Origin: Brevibacterium ravenspurgense | Lineage (GTDB): Bacteria; Actinomycetota; Actinomycetes; Actinomycetales; Brevibacteriaceae | Direction of reading: 5' to 3' | Length of the DNA: 64,000 nucleotides | Assembly: GCF_001584615.1 (NCBI RefSeq) | Contig: NZ_LQQC01000010.1 | Location: 124,001 to 188,000 of the forward strand | Part shown: positions 25,996 through 35,826 of the stretch, piece after piece | How positions within the stretch are numbered: the first letter of the stretch is position 1 | Layout of the letters: each line of letters begins with the position of its first letter | Position numbers and translations under genes: made by a program | Notes under the pieces: generated by a model | Database searches by the model: none | The model's input: the letters and a program-made list of their open reading frames with translations, nothing else | Told to the model about the DNA's origin: nothing

Positions 25996-27798
25996 TCATT
26001 CGGCTGGTTTGTGCTGTGCGTAGATGTCGTCGATGGCCTCAGCGAAGTCGCGCGTGACCAGGTGGCGCTTGACCGACTGCTTGGCCGACAGGTAACCGTT
26101 CTCGACGGTCAGTTCGACCGGCAGAATACGGAAGGAGCGAATCGACTCTGCGCGGGACACCGTCTTGTTCGCCCGGTCGATAACCTTTTGAACAGCGTGC
26201 TGCACCCGTTCGTGCTTGGCCGCTTCCTCAAGGCTCATTTCCGGCAGGCCCTTGCTTTCGAGCCAACCGGGAAGCATTTCCGAATCGAGGAAGATGAGCG
26301 CGGAAACGAACTTCTGTCCCTCGCCGATGACGACCGGCTGGCCGACCACAGGGTGGCGCCTGATGATGTCTTCCAAGGGCGCCGGTGCGACGTTCTTGCC
26401 GCCGGCGGTGACGATGAGCTCCTTTTTGCGACCGGTGATGGTGATGAATCCGTCTTCGTCAATCGATCCCATGTCCCCGGTGCGGAACCAGCCGTCGACG
26501 AAGCTGTTCTTGGTGGCTTCGTCGTTGTGCAGGTAGTCCTTGAACACGCACACGCCCTTGGCGAGCATTTCACCGTCGGGTGCCAGCGCGACAGAACAGC
26601 CCGGCAGGGGAGTGCCGACCGTGCCGATACGGCTGCGCCCCGGGGTGTTGACGCTGATGGGCGCCGTGGTCTCCGTCAGACCGTAGCCTTCCAGGACATC
26701 GATGCCGACGCCGGCGAAGAAGTGACCCAGGCGAGAGCCCAGCGGGCCCCCGCCAGACACGGCGTGTGCCGCCTGGCCGCCGAGGATGTTGCGCAGCTTG
26801 CTGTAGACAAGCTTGTCGAACACTGCGTGCTGCAGTTTCAGGCCCAGTGGCACCTTGCCTTTGGACTTGGCCTCCGAGAAGGCGACGGCGACGTTTTCGG
26901 CAGCGCTGAAGATCTTTCCCTTGCCGGAGGACTCAGCGTTCTGCAGGGCGGCGTTGAACACCTTTTCGAAGACGCGGGGCACGCCCAGGATGAAGGTGGG
27001 GCGGAACAGGCCGAGCGATTCGGTGAGTTTGGTCAGATCGGCTTCGTGAGCCAGTACGACGCCCTGGATGATGCACGCCGTCTGGATGAAGCGGGCGAAA
27101 ACGTGTGCTGTGGGCAAGAACAGCAGGCAGCGGGCTCCGGTGTAGAAGACTTCCGGAACGTGGGCGCGGGCCGCCTGCACCGTCTGTACGAAGTTGGCGT
27201 GGGTGAGTTCGCAGCCGCGCGATTTGCCGGTGGTGCCGGAGGTGTAGATGATCGTGGCGACATCAGCCTGCTGGACTGCGGAGCGGTGCTGTGTGAGTTC
27301 GTCGTCGCTGACCGAACGGCCTTCGGCGACGAGCTCGGGGCAGCCGTTGTCCCAGACGACGACCTCGATGTCACCGGCTGCGGCTTCGCGCAGGCGCTGG
27401 GCGTATTCCTCGTCTTGTGCAGCGGCGATCGTGACGCCGGCGTCTTCGAGGATCCATGCGACCTGGTCACGGCTTGACGTGTCGTAGAAAGGGACCGAAA
27501 TGCCGCCGGCGAAGCTGATGGCGAAGTCCATGACGGTCCAGTCGTAGCTGGTGGGCCCGAAGATGCCCACGCGCACGCCGGGGCCGACTCCGCGCTTCAT
27601 GAGTCCTTTTGCGCGCGCCAGGATGTCGGACAGGAATTCGCGGGCGCTCACTTCTTCTTCGCGGCCGCTCTCAAGACGGCTGAGCAGATGCGCGTGGGGG
27701 TCGATTTCCACTCGTGCGATCAGGGCGTCGGGGATGGTCGACACGGTGTCAAGCTCGAACTCGAGCGGCGTCGACGACATCGGCATCATCAGCGTCAT
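25996..27798 (-). CDS. fadD: Long-chain acyl-CoA synthetase (AMP-forming)
   Basis: It activates fatty acids to acyl-CoA via an acyl-AMP intermediate. The 600-aa ANL-superfamily protein has the P-loop TIIYTSGTTGKSRGCELTH, FLPTAHVFARF, the adenine motif LEGYGLTETTAPISVN, and WFRTGDMGSIDEDGFITITGR (hinge). The C-terminal Lys context is NGYLSAKQSVKRHLV. The overall pattern is that of the FadD15-like actinobacterial ligases. The start ATG has gaaggag upstream. It is divergent from leuS. Confidence 0.93.
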   Translation of the reverse strand: MTLMMPMSSTPLEFELDTVSTIPDALIARVEIDPHAHLLSRLESGREEEVSAREFLSDILARAKGLMKRGVGPGVRVGIFGPTSYDWTVMDFAISFAGGISVPFYDTSSRDQVAWILEDAGVTIAAAQDEEYAQRLREAAAGDIEVVVWDNGCPELVAEGRSVSDDELTQHRSAVQQADVATIIYTSGTTGKSRGCELTHANFVQTVQAARAHVPEVFYTGARCLLFLPTAHVFARFIQTACIIQGVVLAHEADLTKLTESLGLFRPTFILGVPRVFEKVFNAALQNAESSGKGKIFSAAENVAVAFSEAKSKGKVPLGLKLQHAVFDKLVYSKLRNILGGQAAHAVSGGGPLGSRLGHFFAGVGIDVLEGYGLTETTAPISVNTPGRSRIGTVGTPLPGCSVALAPDGEMLAKGVCVFKDYLHNDEATKNSFVDGWFRTGDMGSIDEDGFITITGRKKELIVTAGGKNVAPAPLEDIIRRHPVVGQPVVIGEGQKFVSALIFLDSEMLPGWLESKGLPEMSLEEAAKHERVQHAVQKVIDRANKTVSRAESIRSFRILPVELTVENGYLSAKQSVKRHLVTRDFAEAIDDIYAQHKPAE

Positions 27799-27933
27799 GC
27801 AATCTCCTTCGAATTGTTACTGCCATCGTATTGGTGATCTCGCGCCTGTGCACCTTTCGGACACGCTGAGCGTTCGCTTGCGCCTGTGCATAGAATTGGC
27901 CGCGACCCACCCTGTTCACCTGGAAGGACCCCG

Positions 27934-30807
27934 ATGACGTCTACGTCGCCCAAGCCCGCCTCTTTTCGATACGACGCGGCTCTTGCCGAAAAGATCGAAC
28001 AGAAGTGGCAGCGTCGGTGGCAGGAGCAGCAGACCTTCGCCGCTCCGAACCCCACGGGTGATCTCGCCGAGCCGATCAACGGGTTTTCGGCGAAAGACCG
28101 CGAACCGGTCTACATCATGGACATGTTCCCGTACCCTTCGGGCGCTGGCCTTCACGTGGGACACCCGCTGGGCTACGTGTCGACTGACACCTACGGCCGG
28201 TTCCTGCGCATGCGCGGCAAGAACGTCATGCACGCCCTGGGCTATGACGCCTTCGGCCTGCCGGCCGAACAGTACGCACTGCAGACAGGTCAGCACCCGC
28301 GTGTGACGACGGACGCTGCCATCGCCAACATGCAGAAGCAGCTGTTCCGCATGGGCCTGGCACACGACCCTCGCCGTTCTTTTGCCACGACGGACCCGGA
28401 GTTCGTCAAGTGGACGCAGTGGATCTTCCTGCAGATCTTCAATTCCTGGTACGACCCTGAAGCTGAGGGCGGACGAGGTGCCGCCCGCCCGATCTCGGAA
28501 CTGGTCGCTCAGTTCGAGCAGGGGCGCGACACCGGCCGCGGTCCATGGGCCGAGCTCAGTGCCGCCGAGCGTGAAGACGTGCTGCAGGAATACCGCCTGG
28601 CCTATGTTTCGGAATCCCCGGTCAACTGGTGCCCGGGCCTGGGAACAGTGCTCGCGAACGAAGAGGTCACGGCCGAAGGCCTTTCAGAGCGCGGAAACTT
28701 CCCGGTGTACACCCGAAGCCTGCGGCAGTGGAACATGCGCATCACCGCCTATGCCGACCGCCTGGCCGATGACCTTGACAAGGTCGACTGGCCGGATGCG
28801 ATCAAGGCCATGCAGCGCAACTGGATCGGCCGTTCGACGGGTGCTTTCCTGCGCTACGAACCGCAGACAGAGGGCCTGGAGCGCATTGAGGTCTACACGA
28901 CCCGCGCCGACACGGTGTTCGGCGGAACGTTCCTCGTTCTGTCACCGGAGCACCCGCTCGTCGAGTCCTACACTGCCGAGCAGTGGCCCGCTGACACTCC
29001 CGACAGCTGGAAGGGCGGTAAGGACACCCCCGCTGCTGCGGTAGAGGAGTACCAGCGCTGGGCAGCTGGGCGCACCCCCGTGGAGCGACAGCAGGACAAG
29101 AACAAGACCGGTGTCTTCACCGGCACCTATTCAACGAACCCGGCAACGGGCAAGCGCATTCCCGTCTTCATTGCTGACTATGTGCTCATGGGCTACGGCA
29201 CGGGCGCCGTTATGGGTGTTCCCGCTGAAGACCCCCGTGACTGGGACTTCGCGAAGGTGTTCGACCTGCCCTACATCCGCACCGTCCAGCCGGATGCCGA
29301 CCACGACGAAGACTCGGCCTATCAGGGTGAAGGGGAGAAGATCAACTCCGCCAACGCCGACATCGATGTCAACGGCATGGAAGTCGAAGCTGCCAAGGCC
29401 GCTGTCGTCGAATGGCTAGCCGGCCAGGGCCTGGCTGAAGAGACCACGCAGTACCGTCTGCGCGACTGGCTGTTCTCCCGTCAGCGCTACTGGGGTGAGC
29501 CTTTCCCCATCGTGTATGACGAAGACGGCGTCCCACACGCACTTCCGGAAGACCAGCTGCCGGTCGACCTGCCGGAAATGGACGACTTCTCGCCGCGCAC
29601 CTTCGATGCGGACGACGCTGCTTCGGAACCGGAACCGCCGCTTGGACGCAAGGAAGAGTGGGTCAACGTTACCCTCGACCTGGGCGATGGGCCCAAGCAG
29701 TACCGCCGGGAAACCAACACGATGCCCAACTGGGCCGGATCGTCTTGGTACCAGCTGCGCTACGCGGACCCGAAGAACGACAGTGTTCTGGTCGACCCGC
29801 AGAACGAGGCGTACTGGCTTGGCCCGACAGCGGAGCGGCCTGCCGGCGGTGCGGGTCTTTACGTCGGCGGTGTTGAACACGCAGTTCTGCACCTGCTGTA
29901 CGCCCGCTTCTGGCACAAGGTGCTGTTCGACCTTGGCCACATTTCCTCGTCTGAGCCGTTCCATCGTCTGGTGAACCAGGGCTACATTCAGGCTTATGCC
30001 TACACGGATTCCCGCGGGGTCTACGTGCCGGCCGCGGAAGTCGAAGAGCGTACGGATGAGGCCGGTGAAACCACCTACTGGTTCGACGGCGAAGAGGTGA
30101 ACCGCGAATACGGCAAGATGGGCAAATCGCTCAAGAACGTCGTCACTCCGGATGAAATGTATGCCGCTTTCGGTGCCGACACCTTCCGTGTCTACGAAAT
30201 GTCGATGGGCCCGCTCGTCATGTCGCGACCGTGGGAGACCCGCGCGGTTGTCGGCTCGCAGCGCTTCCTGCAGCGCCTGTGGCGTCTGGTTGTGGATGAG
30301 GACTCCGGTGAGCTGCTGGTCACCGATGACGCCCCGGACGAAGAGACCCTGCGCGCCATGCACACGGCGATCGCCGGTGTCACGGAAGACATGGAGAACA
30401 TGCACTTCAACACCGCGGTGGCGAAGCTCATTGTTCTCACCAACCACCTGACCAAGGCGGGGAAGGCGCCTCGGGAGGCTGTTGAGGCCCTCGTGCAGAT
30501 GACCGGCCCGCTGGCACCGCACATTGCGGAAGAGCTGTGGGAGCGCTTGGGGCATGAAGAAACCCTGGCCTACCGCGCCTTCCCGGAAGCTGACGAACGC
30601 TACCTCAAGGCCGAAACCGTGACTGCAGTCGTGCAGGTCAAGGGCAAAGTCCGCGACCGGCTCGAAGTTCCTGCAGACATCACGGAAGAAGAGCTTGAGA
30701 AGCTCGCCATCGAATCGCCGGGGGCCCAGCGGGCACTGGCCGGTGCAGGTCTGCGCCGCGTGATCGTCAAGGCCCCCAAGCTCGTCAACCTGGTGCCGGA
30801 CGCCTAA
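27934..30807 (+). CDS. leuS: Leucine--tRNA ligase
   Basis: This class I synthetase charges tRNA-Leu. The 957-aa protein has the HIGH-type motif as [16 protein letters not shown] and the KMSKS-type motif as [12 protein letters not shown] (KMGKS). A CP1 editing domain lies between ([22 protein letters not shown]), with the threonine-rich editing site. The C-terminal anticodon and tail domains end [15 protein letters not shown]. The ATG at 27934 is used because aaggac precedes it and the family N-terminus ([16 protein letters not shown]) starts soon after; the upstream in-frame start is less likely. A terminator hairpin follows. Confidence 0.97.
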   Translation: MTSTSPKPASFRYDAALAEKIEQKWQRRWQEQQTFAAPNPTGDLAEPINGFSAKDREPVYIMDMFPYPSGAGLHVGHPLGYVSTDTYGRFLRMRGKNVMHALGYDAFGLPAEQYALQTGQHPRVTTDAAIANMQKQLFRMGLAHDPRRSFATTDPEFVKWTQWIFLQIFNSWYDPEAEGGRGAARPISELVAQFEQGRDTGRGPWAELSAAEREDVLQEYRLAYVSESPVNWCPGLGTVLANEEVTAEGLSERGNFPVYTRSLRQWNMRITAYADRLADDLDKVDWPDAIKAMQRNWIGRSTGAFLRYEPQTEGLERIEVYTTRADTVFGGTFLVLSPEHPLVESYTAEQWPADTPDSWKGGKDTPAAAVEEYQRWAAGRTPVERQQDKNKTGVFTGTYSTNPATGKRIPVFIADYVLMGYGTGAVMGVPAEDPRDWDFAKVFDLPYIRTVQPDADHDEDSAYQGEGEKINSANADIDVNGMEVEAAKAAVVEWLAGQGLAEETTQYRLRDWLFSRQRYWGEPFPIVYDEDGVPHALPEDQLPVDLPEMDDFSPRTFDADDAASEPEPPLGRKEEWVNVTLDLGDGPKQYRRETNTMPNWAGSSWYQLRYADPKNDSVLVDPQNEAYWLGPTAERPAGGAGLYVGGVEHAVLHLLYARFWHKVLFDLGHISSSEPFHRLVNQGYIQAYAYTDSRGVYVPAAEVEERTDEAGETTYWFDGEEVNREYGKMGKSLKNVVTPDEMYAAFGADTFRVYEMSMGPLVMSRPWETRAVVGSQRFLQRLWRLVVDEDSGELLVTDDAPDEETLRAMHTAIAGVTEDMENMHFNTAVAKLIVLTNHLTKAGKAPREAVEALVQMTGPLAPHIAEELWERLGHEETLAYRAFPEADERYLKAETVTAVVQVKGKVRDRLEVPADITEEELEKLAIESPGAQRALAGAGLRRVIVKAPKLVNLVPDA

Positions 30808-30833
30808 AGCTTCCGACGCCCTTTTGTGACGCA

Positions 30834-30872
30834 GGCCGTCTGCTGTTGTGAAACTCACACCTGCAGACGGTC
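30834..30872 (+). terminator. Hairpin terminator after leuS
   Basis: ggccgtctgc (30834-30843) pairs with gcagacggtc (30863-30872) with one G-U pair around a 19-nt loop. tgtttgtg follows. Confidence 0.65.
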
Positions 30873-30890
30873 TGTTTGTGCGCTGTTTAA

Positions 30891-30919
30891 TTGGTGTGAA
30901 TTCTTCTTCGGGCTACCGT
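30891..30919 (+). promoter_or_regulatory. nadE promoter (TTGGTG, 17 nt, TACCGT)
   Basis: The -35 at 30891-30896 and the -10 at 30914-30919 have the ideal 17-nt spacing. The ATG at 30927 follows 7 nt later, the leaderless geometry. Confidence 0.65.
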
Positions 30920-30926
30920 GGAGCTC

Positions 30927-31754
30927 ATGACTAGGCTTGCTGATGAGATCCGGGCTTCCCTGGTAGTAAGGCCGACCATTGAACCGCGCGACGAAATCGC
31001 TGTGCGCGTGCAGTTCCTTGTCGACTACTGCCTGACAACGGGGGCCCGCGGTTTTGTGCTGGGCATTTCCGGCGGCCAGGATTCCACACTTGCCGGCCGT
31101 ATGTGCCAGATGGCAGCGGAGAAGCTGCGCTCGCTGGGCGAAGACGTCACCTTCACCGCTGTGCGGCTGCCCTACCGCGTCCAGTCAGACCACGAAGACG
31201 TGCAGCTGGCCATGGAGTTCATCCAGCCTGACAAAGACGTTGACTTCAACATCGGCAACTCCGTTGATGCTCTCGCAGACGAATTCACTGAAACTCTCGG
31301 CGAACCGATAAGCGATTTCAACCGCGGCAACGTGAAAGCCCGCATCCGCATGACCGCCCAGTACGCAATCGCCGGTGCTGCTGGCCAGCTGGTTGTCGGC
31401 TCCGACCACGCGGCAGAAGCAGTCACGGGCTTCTACACGAAGTTCGGTGACGGAGGAGCGGACGTCATGCCCCTGTACGGGCTGACCAAACGCCAGGGCC
31501 GTGCCCTTTTGGAAGAAATGGAAGCTCCCGCCCGCCTGTACGAGAAGACGCCGACAGCTGACCTGCTGGACGACGCGCCCGGACAGTCCGACGAAGACGC
31601 GCTCGGTGTGAGCTACGAGGAGATCGACACCTACCTCGAAGGCGGCGAAGTCCCCGACGACGTCGCGATGAAAATCGAACAGCTCTTTATGCGCAGCAGG
31701 CACAAGCGCACCGTGCCGGTAACACCGCAGACCGACTGGTGGATTCGCTGCTGA
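30927..31754 (+). CDS. nadE: NH3-dependent NAD+ synthetase
   Basis: It converts deamido-NAD to NAD using ATP and ammonia, the last step of NAD synthesis. The 275-aa protein is the single-domain, ammonia-dependent form with no glutaminase domain. The PP-loop is [37 protein letters not shown] and [24 protein letters not shown] follow in order, and the C-terminus is [21 protein letters not shown]. The ATG at 30927 is preferred over the GTG at 30918 because it is 7 nt downstream of the -10. The gene is convergent with the crcB pair. Confidence 0.95.
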   Translation: MTRLADEIRASLVVRPTIEPRDEIAVRVQFLVDYCLTTGARGFVLGISGGQDSTLAGRMCQMAAEKLRSLGEDVTFTAVRLPYRVQSDHEDVQLAMEFIQPDKDVDFNIGNSVDALADEFTETLGEPISDFNRGNVKARIRMTAQYAIAGAAGQLVVGSDHAAEAVTGFYTKFGDGGADVMPLYGLTKRQGRALLEEMEAPARLYEKTPTADLLDDAPGQSDEDALGVSYEEIDTYLEGGEVPDDVAMKIEQLFMRSRHKRTVPVTPQTDWWIRC

Positions 31755-31773
31755 GTTCGCGTGCCCAAAGGCC

Positions 31774-32133
31774 TCAGCCGGACAGCAGGTAGAACACCCA
31801 GGCGCCGGCACCGCAGAAGATCGCGGTGGCCGCGAGGTAGCTGACCGCTAGAGCAATCCGGCGAGTAGACAACATCTGCACGACTGACACCATGAGTGTT
31901 GAGAACGTTGTGAAGCCCCCGAGGAAACCGGTCGAGATCAGCGGCACCTCGTTCCCAGTAAGACTGGCCGCGGCGGCTCCGGCAGCACAGCTGCCGACCA
32001 GGTTGACAGCAAAGATGCCGACAGGCCACGCGGGAGAGCGGAACAGGCGCGTGAGAGCGCTGTCGAGCAGATAGCGCGCGACCGCACCCAGGCCGCCCGC
32101 GGCGCACACGGCGAAGAAAACAAGCCCGGTCAT
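31774..32133 (-). CDS. crcB: Fluoride channel subunit CrcB/Fluc (complete motif set)
   Basis: Fluc channels export fluoride as dual-topology dimers. This 119-aa, four-helix protein carries GGLGAVARYLLDSAL in TM1, FAVNLVGSCAAG with the conserved Asn in TM2, and STGFLGGFTTFSTLMVS in TM3 (the Phe-box/TTFST region). It is the conserved member of a two-gene pair. The upstream partner overlaps it by 4 nt (ATGA), which favours a heterodimeric channel. The ATG at 32133 was chosen from that overlap and the family N-terminus. Confidence 0.93.
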   Translation of the reverse strand: MTGLVFFAVCAAGGLGAVARYLLDSALTRLFRSPAWPVGIFAVNLVGSCAAGAAAASLTGNEVPLISTGFLGGFTTFSTLMVSVVQMLSTRRIALAVSYLAATAIFCGAGAWVFYLLSG

Positions 32134-32555
32134 GCTCGCCCTGAGAATCGGCGGCCGATGATTATTGCGGCGACCGCTGCCGCAAGCCCCGCCGCGATTG
32201 ACAGCAGTGGGTAGAACGCGGATTCGGTCAGCACACTGTGCACGGCGATTGCAGATGTGCTGGACAGCGCACCAGCCAGTCCCGTGCCGAGGGCCAGCCG
32301 CACCAGAGGGCGTGCGGTGAGGCGTGATGTCAGGGCGAAGCCAAGCAGACCGCACGCCACGGTATTGGCGGCAAACAGGGCTGGTCCTTCTGCAAACACC
32401 AGCCCCAGTCCTGCGCGAAGAGCTGTGCCGGCCATACCGCCGATGAAAACCGCCGCCAACCTGCTCAGCAGGTGCGGAGGCGCGGGGGAGGCGTGCGCTG
32501 TGGTGCCGCGGCGTTCAGAACCGGGCGGTTCGGCTGCGTGGGCAGCGGAACTCAC
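32130..32555 (-). CDS. crcB: Divergent CrcB/Fluc-like subunit
   Basis: This 141-aa protein has a 30-residue hydrophilic N-terminal extension and four hydrophobic helices. TM1 reads FIGGMAGTALRAGLGL and TM2 FAANTVACGLLGFAL (Asn kept). Where the partner has the TTFST motif, this protein reads GALSSTSAIAVHS, so the Phe/Thr signature is degraded. It probably forms the second half of a heterodimeric fluoride channel, with one functional pore contributed mainly by the other subunit (inference). The GTG start overlaps the stop codon of the upstream membrane protein gene by 4 nt. Confidence 0.85.
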   Translation of the reverse strand: MSSAAHAAEPPGSERRGTTAHASPAPPHLLSRLAAVFIGGMAGTALRAGLGLVFAEGPALFAANTVACGLLGFALTSRLTARPLVRLALGTGLAGALSSTSAIAVHSVLTESAFYPLLSIAAGLAAAVAAIIIGRRFSGRA

Positions 32556-33247
32556 AGGAGGTCGGCTTCGAGTGCGGCGCGTTCAAATGCCGAGCGTGCA
32601 GTCAGCAGGTTCTGGGCGAGAACATCGCCGCGTGCCGCAGCCGCCGAAAACTCGCGCCATCCGCCTTCCCGAGCGTCGCCCGGGATGATCGACAGGATGC
32701 CGTCAGCTTCCGCCGTTTCAGCCTTGAGCCATTCGCGCAGATCGCGGGCGGCACGGAAAACACTCATAAAAGCAGAGTGGACCGCCGCATCAGAGAACGA
32801 CTGTTTGGCCGAGGAGCTGAGAAAGCCGTCAAGTTGGGCGGCGCCTTGGGCCGGGAGATCCTGGCCGCGGTCGATGCGGAGGTTCTCCATGAGCGGGCTG
32901 TCCGCGGCGAAGGTCTCGAGCAGCTTCTGCGCGGCGGGAGCATCAGGCTGGTCGTCTTCTGGCAGTTCGGCCGCGTAGTAGATGGTGTTCTCAGCCCTGC
33001 GAGCTTCCGCGATTTCTGCATTGAGTGCGTCAATGCGGTTCTGCGTGCGCGCCCACTCAGCGCCGATGCCGACGGTGCCGGCCAAAACGATCAGACCTGC
33101 GACGATGACGATGAGGCCGATGACAACAGCTGCGGTACCGGGGAAGATGACAGCCGCGACGATTCCCACAGCCACAATGACAACAGCGGCGACCGCAATG
33201 AGCAGCGCCGGCAGGGAATTCACGAGAAAGTCGGTAAAACGCTTCAC
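32552..33247 (-). CDS. Membrane protein of unknown function, operonic with the fluoride channel
   Basis: The protein has 231 aa. Two closely spaced hydrophobic helices lie at about residues 9-60 (LPALLIAVAAVVIVAVG and AAVVIGLIVIVAGLIVL). A charged helical stretch follows (RTQNRIDALNAEIAEARRAE, coiled-coil-like), then an acidic globular domain. No known family was recognised. The start is the GTG at 33247, 7 nt after a TAAGGT -10 element; longer upstream in-frame starts run into the ugd gene on the opposite strand. Its stop overlaps the first crcB gene by 4 nt, which suggests a linked role, but none can be named. Confidence 0.82.
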   Translation of the reverse strand: MKRFTDFLVNSLPALLIAVAAVVIVAVGIVAAVIFPGTAAVVIGLIVIVAGLIVLAGTVGIGAEWARTQNRIDALNAEIAEARRAENTIYYAAELPEDDQPDAPAAQKLLETFAADSPLMENLRIDRGQDLPAQGAAQLDGFLSSSAKQSFSDAAVHSAFMSVFRAARDLREWLKAETAEADGILSIIPGDAREGGWREFSAAAARGDVLAQNLLTARSAFERAALEADLL

Positions 33248-33254
33248 ACTGTCA

Positions 33255-33260
33255 ACCTTA
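33255..33260 (-). promoter_or_regulatory. -10 element (TAAGGT), 7 nt before the membrane-protein/crcB operon
   Basis: TAAGGT, tgacagt and GTG are consecutive on the minus strand. A leaderless start leaves no room for a fluoride riboswitch upstream of the operon. Confidence 0.5.
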
Positions 33261-33319
33261 GTACGGACACCCGTGGGACTATGGGAGGCAGAACTGATCA
33301 CCTGCGAGGAGAGGGTCAA

Positions 33320-34675
33320 TTGACTCACATTTCGGTCATCGGCTGTGGTTATCTCGGAGCGGTGCACGCCGCCGCTATGGCTTCTGTTGGTCACACCGTC
33401 GTCGGAATCGACACGGACAAGCAGAAGCTGCAGAAGCTGGAAAACTACCAGCCGCCGTTCTTTGAACCCGGACTTGCCGAGCTTCTGGAAGCCGGGCAGG
33501 CCGATCATTCAGCCGGCCAGGAAAGTGCGGACGGAACAGCGCAGCGTCTGCTGTTCACCTCGGATATCTCGCGTGCCGCCGAAGCTACGGTCCACTTCAT
33601 CTGTGTGGGCACGCCGCAGTCGAAAGACAGCAACGCGGCCGACATGACCTATGTGAACTCCGCGATCGCCGACCTCATGCCCCACCTTAAGCCCGGAGAC
33701 CTGGTTGTCGGGAAGTCGACCGTGCCCGTGGGGTCGGCCGCTGAACTGGCCAAAAAGATCGCCCCGACGGGAGCGAAACTCGCCTGGAACCCGGAGTTTC
33801 TGCGCGAAGGCCACGCTGTCGAAGACACCCTGCGTCCGGATCGGATCATCTACGGGGTTGAAAGCGGCAGTGAAGACGACCCTGCTGTGGCAATCCTCGA
33901 CGAGGTGTACGCGCACAACCTGGGTGAAGAGGAAACAACCCCGCGGCTCGTCATGGACTACCAGACGGCGGAACTGGTCAAGACTGCCGCGAATTCGTTC
34001 CTCGCGACCAAGATTTCGTTTATCAACGCCATGGCCGAACTGTGTGAAACCGCCGGTGGCGACGTTGCCGTGCTGGCTGATGCGATCGGCATGGACAAGC
34101 GCATTGGGCGTCGGTTCCTCAACGCCGGCCTGGGCTTCGGCGGCGGCTGCCTGCCGAAGGACATTCGCGCCTTCATTGCCCGTGCTGACGAACTCGGAGT
34201 TGAACAGGCCGTGAGCTTCCTGCGGGAAGTCGACAGCATCAACCTGCGCAGGCGTGCCCGCATGGTCGACCTGACGTGCGAAGCACTCGGCGGCGACCTC
34301 ACCGGCAAGCGGATCACGGTGCTCGGCATTGCGTTCAAACCGAATACCGACGACGTCCGAGACTCTCCTGCACTCGATGTTGCTGAGCGGCTGGAACAGG
34401 CCGGCGCACAGGTCGTCATCACCGACCCCGAGGCGATTGAAAACGCACGCCTGCGCGATCCCGAACTGACCTACACGCCGGACCTCACCGAAGCGCTTAC
34501 AGGAGCTGACGGTGTCGTCCTGCTGACGGAATGGAAACAGTACAAGGACCTCGACCCGGTGGCTGCCGGCAAACTCGTTGCACGGAAGATCATTGTGGAC
34601 GGCCGCAACGTCGTCGACCGCAAAGCCTATCGCGACGCCGGCTGGACGGTCCGCGGCCTGGGCAGGCAGGAATGA
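33320..34675 (+). CDS. ugd: UDP-glucose 6-dehydrogenase family protein
   Basis: It oxidises UDP-glucose to UDP-glucuronate (or a related nucleotide sugar) for envelope polysaccharides. The 451-aa protein starts with a Rossmann motif, ISVIGCGYLGAVHAAAMAS. It has FICVGTPQSKD, GKSTVPVGSA, NPEFLREGHAVEDTLRPDR and the catalytic Cys in GLGFGGGCLPKDIRAF. The C-terminal UDP-binding domain includes VLGIAFKPNTDDVRDSPAL. The start is a TTG at 33320 with ggagagg upstream, because the larger in-frame ORF upstream overlaps the divergent gene. The coding end overlaps a small 33-codon ORF. Confidence 0.93.
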   Translation: MTHISVIGCGYLGAVHAAAMASVGHTVVGIDTDKQKLQKLENYQPPFFEPGLAELLEAGQADHSAGQESADGTAQRLLFTSDISRAAEATVHFICVGTPQSKDSNAADMTYVNSAIADLMPHLKPGDLVVGKSTVPVGSAAELAKKIAPTGAKLAWNPEFLREGHAVEDTLRPDRIIYGVESGSEDDPAVAILDEVYAHNLGEEETTPRLVMDYQTAELVKTAANSFLATKISFINAMAELCETAGGDVAVLADAIGMDKRIGRRFLNAGLGFGGGCLPKDIRAFIARADELGVEQAVSFLREVDSINLRRRARMVDLTCEALGGDLTGKRITVLGIAFKPNTDDVRDSPALDVAERLEQAGAQVVITDPEAIENARLRDPELTYTPDLTEALTGADGVVLLTEWKQYKDLDPVAAGKLVARKIIVDGRNVVDRKAYRDAGWTVRGLGRQE

Positions 34676-34773
34676 GCTCAGGTTGCTTCGGCGGGCGCGG
34701 CGTTGGTGCCAGCGGGAGTGACGGCGGCGAGGTGGATGGCCGCGGGGTAGATCGGCGCGGAGGTGCGCTGTGA
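34672..34773 (+). CDS. Small Gly-rich linking ORF between ugd and degV (33 aa)
   Basis: This ATG-started ORF of 33 codons overlaps the ugd stop codon (ATGA) and ends in a TGA that overlaps the degV GTG (GTGA). The product is Gly/Arg/Asp-rich (SSGCFGGRGVGASGSDGGE). An ag-rich stretch precedes the ATG (gcaggcaggA). It may only couple translation of degV to ugd; it resembles no known family. It may be chance, though exact 4-nt overlaps at both ends are unusual. Confidence 0.4.
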   Translation: MSSGCFGGRGVGASGSDGGEVDGRGVDRRGGAL

Positions 34774-35717
34774 TCGGCCTGATCCTCGACTCCACCGTTC
34801 GGCTGTGCGACTCTGACCGCGAAGTGATCGCCGAGGCTTTTGCCGGGCGGGTGCGCACAGTCGACCTCACGGTCACGATTGACGATGACGAGTTCCGGGA
34901 CTCACAGCTGGATCCGTCTGAGCTGTGCTCGCGTATGCGCGGCGGAAGCACGGCGCGGACTTCGATGCCCGCCGTCGAGGACTTCGCCGCTGCGATTCGC
35001 GAATTGCTAGACGACGGAGCCGACGGGGTCATCATCATCACGCTGTCGGCAGAAATGTCCGGTACCTACAAGGCCGCGACTGCGGCTGCCGCGCAGGTTG
35101 CGCAGGAACGGGGTATTGAGGCTGACGGCGATGCTGGGGCTGAGGGTGTTCGGCCAGGCGAGGCCGTGGGCATCCGGGTGATCGACTCGCGCACCGCCAG
35201 CGCCGGCTCCGTCGGCATCGCCCACTGGGCGGCCGCATATGCGCAGCAGGGTGTCGCCGTTTGCGGCGATGCCGCAGAGAAAGCCGCCGCACAGTACAGC
35301 GCAACTTTCTTTGTCCCCGAAACACTCGAGTACCTGCACAGGGGAGGAAGAATCGGCGGCGCGGCGGCTTTGTTCGGACGCGCACTGAAGATCGTGCCCG
35401 TCTTGCAGGTCGACGAAGGCCGCGTTGAACCGGCAGCCAGGGTCCGCACCACCGCAAAGGCCGCACGTCGCGCAGTCGACGAGGCCGTGGCCGCCGTGGA
35501 CGCGATGCGGACGCTTGACGGGGCGGAAAACCTGCGGGTGCAGGCGACCGTTATGCACCCCGAGGCCACAGACGGTGAAGCCAGCACGCTGTTTCGCGCC
35601 ATTCTTGAGGCCGCACAGGCTCAATGGGATGACGTGGACACGGCGGTTCTGTCGACTGTTGTGACAGCCCATGTGGGTCCAGGCGCTGCTGGCGTAGAAG
35701 TGCGACTGGTTCCCTAA
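34770..35717 (+). CDS. DegV-family fatty-acid-binding protein
   Basis: DegV proteins bind fatty acids; in firmicutes the FakB homologues present them to a kinase. The 315-aa protein has DSTVRLCDSDREVI at the N-terminus, a GGSTARTSMPAVEDF motif (the TSQPS-like ligand region), IIITLSAEMSGTYKAA, IRVIDSRTASAG, and LEYLHRGGRIGGAAALFG near the middle. The protein contains an Ala/Glu/Gly-rich insertion at about residues 115-130. No FakA-type kinase gene is adjacent. The start is the GTG at 34770 with cggagg upstream, inside the small linking ORF. Confidence 0.9.
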   Translation: MIGLILDSTVRLCDSDREVIAEAFAGRVRTVDLTVTIDDDEFRDSQLDPSELCSRMRGGSTARTSMPAVEDFAAAIRELLDDGADGVIIITLSAEMSGTYKAATAAAAQVAQERGIEADGDAGAEGVRPGEAVGIRVIDSRTASAGSVGIAHWAAAYAQQGVAVCGDAAEKAAAQYSATFFVPETLEYLHRGGRIGGAAALFGRALKIVPVLQVDEGRVEPAARVRTTAKAARRAVDEAVAAVDAMRTLDGAENLRVQATVMHPEATDGEASTLFRAILEAAQAQWDDVDTAVLSTVVTAHVGPGAAGVEVRLVP

Positions 35718-35826
35718 ACAGCTCCTGCAACTTCAGGCGGGCACTTCTGTGTCTGCCGCTGTGGATGGTTTCGCACTGTCCACAGGCACCCTCCGCTGGG
35801 CTTGGCGACGGGGTTGAATGCGGTGC

